35,421 nt of DNA from an uncultured Eubacterium sp. (GTDB lineage: Bacteria; Bacillota; Clostridia; Lachnospirales; Lachnospiraceae). Under the pieces are notes generated by a model that did not search any database, was not told where the DNA came from, and saw only the letters and a list, made by a program, of their open reading frames with translations. Position numbers and translations under genes: made by a program. This document shows, piece by piece, positions 31,801-35,421 of this stretch. The DNA is taken from contig CAMWXD010000043.1 in assembly GCA_947178105.1 (NCBI GenBank), positions 1 through 35,421 of the forward strand, read 5' to 3'. Position 1 is the first letter of the stretch. Each line of letters starts with the position of its first letter.

Positions 31801-33080
31801 TGGACAAGACAGCACTGGAGCTTACATCAGGAAGCCAAGCACAGCTTACGGCAACGGTTGAACCGGAAAATGCAACAAACCGGTCGGTTACCTGGAGCAG
31901 CAGTGATGAAAGCGTAGCGACAGTAGCAGACGGCAAGGTCACAGCAGTTGTGGCAGGTACGGCACAAATCACGGCGTCGTGCGGCGGCAGGAGTGCAGTA
32001 TGTACGGTAACAGTCAAAGACGCAGGCGGCCAGGGCCAGGATACGGTTGCCGTTACAGGCATTACACTTGATCAGGAGAGCTTACAGTTAAAAGTGGGCG
32101 GCACAGCGAAGCTGAATGCAGCAGTCGAACCAGAAAATGCGTCAAATAAAACGATTATCTGGAGCAGCAGTGATGAAAAAATCGTGACTGTAGATGCACA
32201 GGGGACTGTAACAGCAGTTGCGGCAGGCTCAGCAGTTATTACAGCAACTTCCGAAGCCAATAGTGAAATAACAAAAACGTGCAGCGTGACTGTAACGACA
32301 GGCAGTTCCAGCGGCAGCAGTTCCGGCGGCAGCTCCAGCGGCGGCAGTTCCAGCGGCGGAAGCTGGGGCGGAAGCTACGGTGGCGGTTCCGGCAGTACAG
32401 GGTCGGGCAATACAGGCACAAAACCAGGCACGACAACCCCAGGCACAACGACGCCGGGCACAACGACGCCAGGTACGACAACGCCGGGCACAACGACCCC
32501 TGGTACGGCACAAAAGCCTGCTCCGGAAAATAAAGTCATTGCAAATGTAAAAGAGCAGCCAGACGGCACATTTATCAATGGCGCCGGCGAAACGGTGACG
32601 AATGCCATTGTACAGACAGCAGACGGTACGAAATACATTACTGACCAAACGGGACAAAAGATGAAAAACAGCGTTGTAACGACTACGGACGGTACGATGT
32701 ACTGTACGAAAGCAGACGGAGCCGTGGCACGCAGCCAGACAGTAACACTGGGCGGCAAGAAATATTTTGCAAAAGCAGACGGCGTCGTAGCGCGCGATGA
32801 ATTCTGCGAGACAAAGTATGGCAATACCGTATACGCAAAAGCAGACGGTACGCTTGCGGTCAATACGACGATCAAGGTAGACGGCAGCAAGTATTTCGCT
32901 AAGAAAAGCGGCGCCATTGCCAAAGGAGAATTTTGTACGACGCCAGCAGGCAGCACGGTATATGCAGAGGCGGACGGTACGCTAGCAACCGACAAAGTGA
33001 TTACGGTAAGCAGCAAGAAGTATTTTGCGAAAAAGAGCGGAGCGATTGCGAAAAAAGCGTTCAGCACTACGGCAAAATGA
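28851..33080 (+). CDS. Giant secreted MBG/YDG and Big_2 protein, ending at a premature in-frame TGA
   Basis: A 1409-residue exported surface protein. The signal peptide ends near VQAAQA (about residue 36). Three or more MBG/YDG-type beta-modules follow, marked by KTYDGSTDLP (about 186), KEYDGKTEVA (about 300) and KEYDGTTAVP (about 393), with further variants to about 780. Four Big_2 domains occupy about 785-1145 (WSSSDESVATV, WSSSDEKIVTV, each with KVTAV or TVTAV). A Ser/Gly linker (about 1151-1180) and five GTTTP units lead to C-terminal repeats of about 45 residues, each with KYFAKxxGxxA and VYAKADGTLA, resembling wall-binding repeats. No LPXTG exists. AGGAGAGG precedes ATG 28851. The stop falls inside a repeat and matching coding sequence continues in frame. 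Likely an adhesin or wall-associated protein. Confidence 0.9.
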   Translation: MKKRNLTVMRMLSVTMISAVLGTGVSAPLLPVQAAQAAETTQAPGAETDADTPVSDTAADTDVPSAREGEVKALTVTAVDETYGTENFTVTVSGEGSTVSEGVTRSYEIIKGADVIEAATGEGAEGKFNILKAGTAEIKVTDTAAAAENTQAKEGEGTIVAEGTCNVTISPKEITAAFSTNPTDVNIEKTYDGSTDLPADSKATTDAWVNNFKWDDLVEADKEKLDVSITYAFEDKNAAENKKIVATVQLADKDSSDPVASNYTLAADGKIEISNSGAITAKELTTATVAGKNGAAITKEYDGKTEVAADGLQNLQISFDAADIVAGDTVSAAVTDCNFADKAVGTGKKLEATIGTLDNNNYKLAAGLTKAEGTGEITAKALTATVTGTAEKEYDGTTAVPSENGNSLGITLAGVVDGETVTVDNTKVQYSFADKAAGENKKVTAQVPAEALGGESAANYKLAEGEIAGDAVGKITQKELTPKLVMDGTLTKYFSDSDNDKKTISPEEAKAAGLHIELEGICGQDEVTASASYEFAEEKESENNPIKATAIELKSGADKDNYSLSATTLDNTNVTGSLKKTKGTELTVTVTEIDDAEYGDELAPADIESHITRNTANSIESTGILSFEPAAGSDSVLKVTADGNIKIKGTGTAKIAFTIAADAEYAKAEREITVTASARKLTPKVVFNAEKAPVKYVGEDAAISTEEAEAAGLKIELYDKNGTAVSEEEVTAGTPSFAFSDTSAAGETTIKATNLTLSDSTNYAWADGVDVSNGIESEDKVQVKEPVAIDRLSFQDLELDANGEASVQLNVGGELTLTPVAEPAEAEFTVTSWVSDKTNIATVTDGTVTAVAEGTAKITVTVKERGANGEEKTAVCNVEVVGADTLTKVEITGLTDKKLSLPVGGEAQLETAVTPEGLEGVAYTWESEDASIAEVDQAGKVTAVAAGTAKITVTAQGADGKGTATDWCTVEVTNEEVAVTGITLDKTALELTSGSQAQLTATVEPENATNRSVTWSSSDESVATVADGKVTAVVAGTAQITASCGGRSAVCTVTVKDAGGQGQDTVAVTGITLDQESLQLKVGGTAKLNAAVEPENASNKTIIWSSSDEKIVTVDAQGTVTAVAAGSAVITATSEANSEITKTCSVTVTTGSSSGSSSGGSSSGGSSSGGSWGGSYGGGSGSTGSGNTGTKPGTTTPGTTTPGTTTPGTTTPGTTTPGTAQKPAPENKVIANVKEQPDGTFINGAGETVTNAIVQTADGTKYITDQTGQKMKNSVVTTTDGTMYCTKADGAVARSQTVTLGGKKYFAKADGVVARDEFCETKYGNTVYAKADGTLAVNTTIKVDGSKYFAKKSGAIAKGEFCTTPAGSTVYAEADGTLATDKVITVSSKKYFAKKSGAIAKKAFSTTAK
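32427..32501 (+). repeat. 15-bp coding repeat (5 units of GTTTP)
   Basis: Five adjacent 15-bp units of the type GGCACAACGACGCCG encode GTTTP. They differ mainly at third positions. They follow a Ser/Gly-rich stretch and form the stalk between the Big_2 modules and the C-terminal repeats. Confidence 0.9.
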
Positions 33081-33263
33081 AGCACCGTTTATTCCAAGGC
33101 AAACGGCGTGATTGTTACAAACAAGCTGTTTAAGGTAAACGGCAAGAAATATTTTGCGAAAAAGAGCGGAGCGATTGCGAAAAAGACATGGGTGACGGTC
33201 GGCAACAAGATGTATTACTGCAATGCATCCGGCCGCATTACAAAGACAAAAGCCGTAAAATAA
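33081..33263 (+). pseudogene. Untranslated in-frame tail of the surface protein (60 codons after TGA)
   Basis: From the TGA at 33078-33080 the same frame stays open for 60 codons to TAA 33261. It reads STVYSKANGVIVTNK, KKYFAKKSGAIAKK, then KMYYCNASGRITKTKAVK, which continues the repeat family exactly. In the sister repeats the TGA position is Gly (AGSTVYA, YGNTVYA), so one base change GGA to TGA explains it. Other genes here use TGA as stop, so code reassignment is unlikely. The tail holds the natural C-terminus. Confidence 0.85.
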
Positions 33264-33337
33264 GTATAGACATTTTTATATAGATGAAAAGATGAATTCG
33301 CAGAGCAGTTACCTCCTCGCTTAAGCGTATAGAATAA

Positions 33338-33371
33338 GAACCCTTGCCAGATGCTCTGCTGGCAGGGGTTC
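33338..33371 (+). terminator. Probable terminator of the surface protein gene
   Basis: GAACCCTTGCCAG (33338-33350) pairs with CTGGCAGGGGTTC (33359-33371), one G-U pair, 8-nt loop. The U-tract after it is poor. An alternative stem GCAGAGCA (33300-33307) with TGCTCTGC (33352-33359) uses part of the same sequence. Confidence 0.6.
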
Positions 33372-33440
33372 ATCTTGTGAATACTTCACAAAAAATCTTG
33401 TACAAAATTAGATACATGCGACAAATTTGTATTTTGGGGA

Positions 33441-33469
33441 TAGACAGTAAAAAAGGAATATAGTAAAAT
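33441..33469 (+). promoter_or_regulatory. Probable promoter for the HPr-like gene
   Basis: TAGACA (33441-33446), exactly 17 bp, then TAAAAT (33464-33469). It implies a leader of about 240 nt. Confidence 0.6.
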
Positions 33470-33476
33470 TGAGCTA

Positions 33477-33714
33477 TAGAAAAAGGAAAGCACATGCCAG
33501 GTTGTAACTTTCAGTAGGCAAAACTGGATTGTACTCACAGGAATGCAGTAGATGATCAGGTTTGGTTGTTTTTTTATGAGTATGATGCAGTTTTTTTATG
33601 TGTAAGGACGGGGAATTAACAGGAGATATGAATCAGTTTGCAGCTTTTGCCTGGCGAAGATTTTGTGCTTGCAGTAAGCAGAGTTACATGCAAAATTAAA
33701 GGAGGAAAAAATTT
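33477..33714 (+). other. Long 5' leader of the HPr-like gene, no gene recognised
   Basis: The leader is AT-rich with several T-runs (33568-33575, 33593-33598) but no strong hairpin or known riboswitch. A 23-codon ORF at 33628-33699 (MNQFAAFAWRR...) ends just before the HPr SD, but its SD (AGGAG) is only 2 nt from its ATG, so translation is doubtful. The strong AAAGGAGG at 33699 serves the HPr-like start. Confidence 0.4.
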
Positions 33715-33972
33715 ATGAAATCATTTAACTACGTGATCACAGATGAGCAGGGTGTACATGCAAGGCCGGCAGGAATACTTGTAAAAGAAGCAAAAAAGTA
33801 TGCTTCTAAAATTACAATCAGCGCAGGCGGGAAAAATGCTGAAGCTACCAAGCTTATGGCGATTATGAGCATGGGCATCAAAAAAGGAACAGAGATTTCC
33901 GTTACTGTAGAAGGTGATGACGAAGAAGCCGCAGCAGCAGAGATGGAGAAATTTTTCCAGGAAAACCTGTAA
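33715..33972 (+). CDS. HPr-family phosphocarrier protein lacking Ser46
   Basis: An 85-residue cytoplasmic HPr-like protein. His15 lies in GVHARPAGILV, the site phosphorylated by enzyme I in the PTS. The usual regulatory segment, normally NAKSIMGVMSLG, here reads EATKLMAIMSMG, so the Ser46 position is Lys. HPr kinase/phosphorylase could not modify it in the usual way, and it should not act as a CcpA corepressor. The length and the C-terminal AEMEKFFQENL are typical. AAAGGAGG precedes ATG 33715. No ptsI follows. It may be an auxiliary carrier, or a variant housekeeping HPr of this lineage. Confidence 0.88.
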   Translation: MKSFNYVITDEQGVHARPAGILVKEAKKYASKITISAGGKNAEATKLMAIMSMGIKKGTEISVTVEGDDEEAAAAEMEKFFQENL

Positions 33973-34048
33973 GCAGCCAGGTTTCGGTGCTCAGAAAAGG
34001 TTTATTCTCGGTTAACGAGCGCTTCGAAAAAACGAAGAAGGGTTAAAG

Positions 34049-34078
34049 TAGGATTCAAATAGGATTTAGATTAGGATT
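34049..34078. repeat. Three TAGGATT repeats
   Basis: TAGGATT at 34049, 34060 and 34072, each followed by a pyrimidine and A, spacing 11-12 bp. Placed between the HPr stop and its terminator. It could be a protein site or chance duplication. Confidence 0.35.
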
Positions 34079-34081
34079 TAG

Positions 34082-34131
34082 TCTGCCGCATTTGGGAACA
34101 AGCATTCAGCGATCCCAGATGCGGCAGATTT
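34082..34131 (+). terminator. Terminator of the HPr-like gene
   Basis: TCTGCCGCATTTGGG (34082-34096) pairs with CCCAGATGCGGCAGA (34114-34128), 15 bp with one G-U, then TTTA. The stem is very stable although the U-tract is short. Confidence 0.8.
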
Positions 34132-34187
34132 ATATGTGAATCATTTTTATAGGATAAATGATATTTTATAATGAAATGAGGGAAGAT

Positions 34188-35000
34188 ATGGGTAAGGCGT
34201 TATTTTTTGATGTAGACGGAACATTGGTAAACTTTCAGGGGAAGATGCCGGAATCCGCCAGGGCTGCGCTGATCAAGGCACAGCAAAACGGGCACCAGAT
34301 CGTGCTTTGCAGCGGGCGGTCGAAAATACAGATCTATTCATGGCTGCTGGAGCTTGGCTTTGACGGGATTGTCGCAGCGACCGGAGCGTATGTGGAGTGC
34401 GGCGGCAAAGTGCTTTACAGGCATTTTATGACGAAGGAAGAGCTGCGTACAGTGACTGCATTGCTGGATGAAGCTGACGCCTGCTATTCGGCTCAGGCTG
34501 GAAACCGTATGATTACATCGGCGAAGCACCGTGAACGGCAAATGGCAAGGTTTAAGAATCTGGGCGATGAAGAGATGATTGACTATATCTGGAGCCATGT
34601 TGAGATCGCAGACGATCTGGTACAGTTTGAAGATATTGAAAAGATTGTCTATTACGAGTCCAAAATGCCTGTGCAGGAAATACGGGAAAGACTGTCTGGC
34701 ATGTGTGACGTGACAGAGTCCAGCTTCGAGGCGGATATAAGCGATTCCGGCGAAATTACATGCAGTGGCATTAATAAAGCATATGGGATACAGAAGTATA
34801 TTGAATACGCAGGAATTGACAGAGAGGATACCGTTGCATTTGGAGACGGGCCGAATGATTTTGACATGATCGAATACGCAGCGACAGGCGTTGTAATGGG
34901 AAACGCCCAGGAAACGCTTAAAAGCAGGGCGGATTTTGTGACAAAGGGCATTGATGAGGATGGCTTGGCTTATGCGATGGAGGCGCTTGGGCTGATTTAA
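34188..35000 (+). CDS. Cof-type HAD-superfamily phosphatase
   Basis: A 270-residue cytoplasmic hydrolase of the HAD superfamily, type IIB cap (Cof/YidA-like). Motif I is FFDVDGTLV, motif II is VLCSGRS, the motif III Lys lies in INKAYGIQ and motif IV is FGDGPNDFDMI. The cap sits between motifs II and III, as usual. Members dephosphorylate sugar phosphates or flavin or other small phosphates; the substrate is not predictable. I use ATG 34188, where GAGGGAAG precedes and motif I is 7 residues in; an in-frame ATG at 34158 would add 10 residues. It stands alone between two terminators. Confidence 0.92.
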   Translation: MGKALFFDVDGTLVNFQGKMPESARAALIKAQQNGHQIVLCSGRSKIQIYSWLLELGFDGIVAATGAYVECGGKVLYRHFMTKEELRTVTALLDEADACYSAQAGNRMITSAKHRERQMARFKNLGDEEMIDYIWSHVEIADDLVQFEDIEKIVYYESKMPVQEIRERLSGMCDVTESSFEADISDSGEITCSGINKAYGIQKYIEYAGIDREDTVAFGDGPNDFDMIEYAATGVVMGNAQETLKSRADFVTKGIDEDGLAYAMEALGLI

Positions 35001-35013
35001 GAGATGAATAAGC

Positions 35014-35051
35014 GGGCTGCTGAAAAATTTGCTTTCAACAGCCTGTTTTTT
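35014..35051. terminator. Terminator of the HAD phosphatase gene
   Basis: GGCTGCTGAAA (35015-35025) pairs with TTTCAACAGCC (35033-35043) with one mismatch; a T6 run follows. Confidence 0.8.
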
Positions 35052-35056
35052 ATCTG

Positions 35057-35152
35057 AAATTGTTTGGTTCTAAAATTGTTTGATTTTAAAATTGTTTGAT
35101 TCTAAAATTGTTTGGTTCTGAAATCGTTTGGTTCTGAAATCTGTCAGTTCGG
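35057..35152. repeat. 16-bp intergenic tandem repeat (5 units plus a degenerate sixth)
   Basis: Units of exactly 16 bp start at 35057, 35073, 35089, 35105 and 35121, consensus AAATTGTTTGRTTCTA. A weak sixth copy at 35137 runs into the stop of the LysM gene at 35144. There are no spacers between units, so this is not a CRISPR array. Confidence 0.85.
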
Positions 35153-35421
35153 AATTCTCAACACCTGCCCGATGTTCAGCAGGTCGTTTGTCAGCCCATT
35201 TAAGCTTTTGATTGCACTAACAGTCGTATTGTATTTCTGCGCAATCAGCCATAAGCTGTCCCCTGCCTTTACGGTATATTCAAAATAAGAGGATGCCTGC
35301 GAAGCAGGGATTCTCAGCACCTGTCCGACGTTTAGCATATTACTGGTAAGGCCGTTGAGCTGCTTGATGGCATCTACGGTTGTATTATATTTTTGCGCAA
35401 TCAGCCAGAGGGAGTCGCCTG
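35144..35421 (-). CDS. LysM-repeat protein, C-terminal part (5' end outside window)
   Basis: The frame is open from the window edge, where the first complete codon is GGC at 35419, to the stop at 35144, giving 91 codons. It holds most of one LysM domain (GDSLWLIAQKYNTTVDAIKQL) and one complete LysM domain (YTVKAGDSLWLIAQKYNTT, then LNIGQVLRIPN at the very end). The two copies are nearly identical and are joined by a Ser-rich linker (ASQASSYFE). LysM binds N-acetylglucosamine-containing polymers, mostly peptidoglycan. The first ATG in the window (35338) lies inside the first domain, so the true start is further right. The catalytic or other domain is not visible. Confidence 0.88.
   Translation of the reverse strand, partial: GDSLWLIAQKYNTTVDAIKQLNGLTSNMLNVGQVLRIPASQASSYFEYTVKAGDSLWLIAQKYNTTVSAIKSLNGLTNDLLNIGQVLRIPN

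Noticed and set aside
33078..33080. Selenocysteine or reassigned TGA in the surface protein
   Set aside because: Sister repeats have Gly here, a Sec role in a structural repeat makes no sense, and TGA ends other genes in the window (for example 10881 and 16812).
28802..33085. Several long minus-strand ORFs across the giant surface protein
   Set aside because: Low-complexity Ser/Val/Ala-rich translations from a biased coding strand, without SD or domain. They are shadows.
33628..33699. 23-codon leader peptide before the HPr-like gene
   Set aside because: Its SD is only 2 nt from the ATG, and there is no run of regulatory codons or attenuator hairpin. Mentioned only as part of the leader.
35057..35152. 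CRISPR array
   Set aside because: The 16-bp units are contiguous with no unique spacers, and no cas gene is present.

Overview
The window looks like chromosome from a gut-type member of the Clostridia, most likely Lachnospiraceae. The support is indirect: strong AGGAGG-type ribosome binding sites, TTGACA/TATAAT promoters, secreted proteins built from Fn3, Big_2 and MBG modules, a feoA-feoB pair, a YtrA-type GntR/ABC operon and a plant-glycan sugar operon. No rRNA, tRNA, CRISPR array, transposase or phage gene was seen. I did not identify the species.

Layout. 1-2490: a palindromic intergenic element and a 751-residue protein with a cNMP-binding-like N-terminus. 2591-4117 (-): a PutP-type Na+/solute symporter. 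4286-4650: a compact locus with the architecture of an Fst/par type I toxin-antitoxin module, namely a 40-residue membrane peptide, a convergent antisense RNA, a shared bidirectional terminator and a direct repeat that places antisense sequence over the toxin start codon. 4776-9421 (+): DegV, an unrecognised two-headed Cys-repeat protein, a secreted Fn3/Big_2/GH25 muramidase and glutamate racemase; a secreted transglutaminase-like protein and a TPR/DUF6273 membrane protein follow, up to 12298.

12338-19976: a LacI regulator diverges from five genes: FucI/AraA-like isomerase, two half-transketolases, FGGY kinase and an apiosidase-like (GH140-type) hydrolase. Together they could release a pentose, isomerise it, phosphorylate it and pass it to a transketolase, which matches the logic of the transketolase route for D-apiose. 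20001-21313 (-): two overlapping DUF4230 genes, one a lipoprotein and one membrane anchored. 21506-23497: a solitary AT-rich GHKL-ATPase protein with a nuclease-like C-terminus, a candidate genome-defence gene. 23629-25573: a GntR/ABC operon whose promoter lies inside a four-half-site palindrome. 25652-27924 (-): feoA-feoB with a TTG start for feoB.

28151-28468 (-): a small XRE regulator with TACTAWAGTA palindromes in its promoter and again ahead of a giant secreted MBG/Big_2 protein (28851-33080). That protein's repeat domain is cut by an in-frame TGA; 60 more matching codons follow. The window ends with an HPr-like protein lacking the regulatory Ser46, a Cof-type HAD phosphatase, a 16-bp tandem array and the 3' end of a LysM protein.
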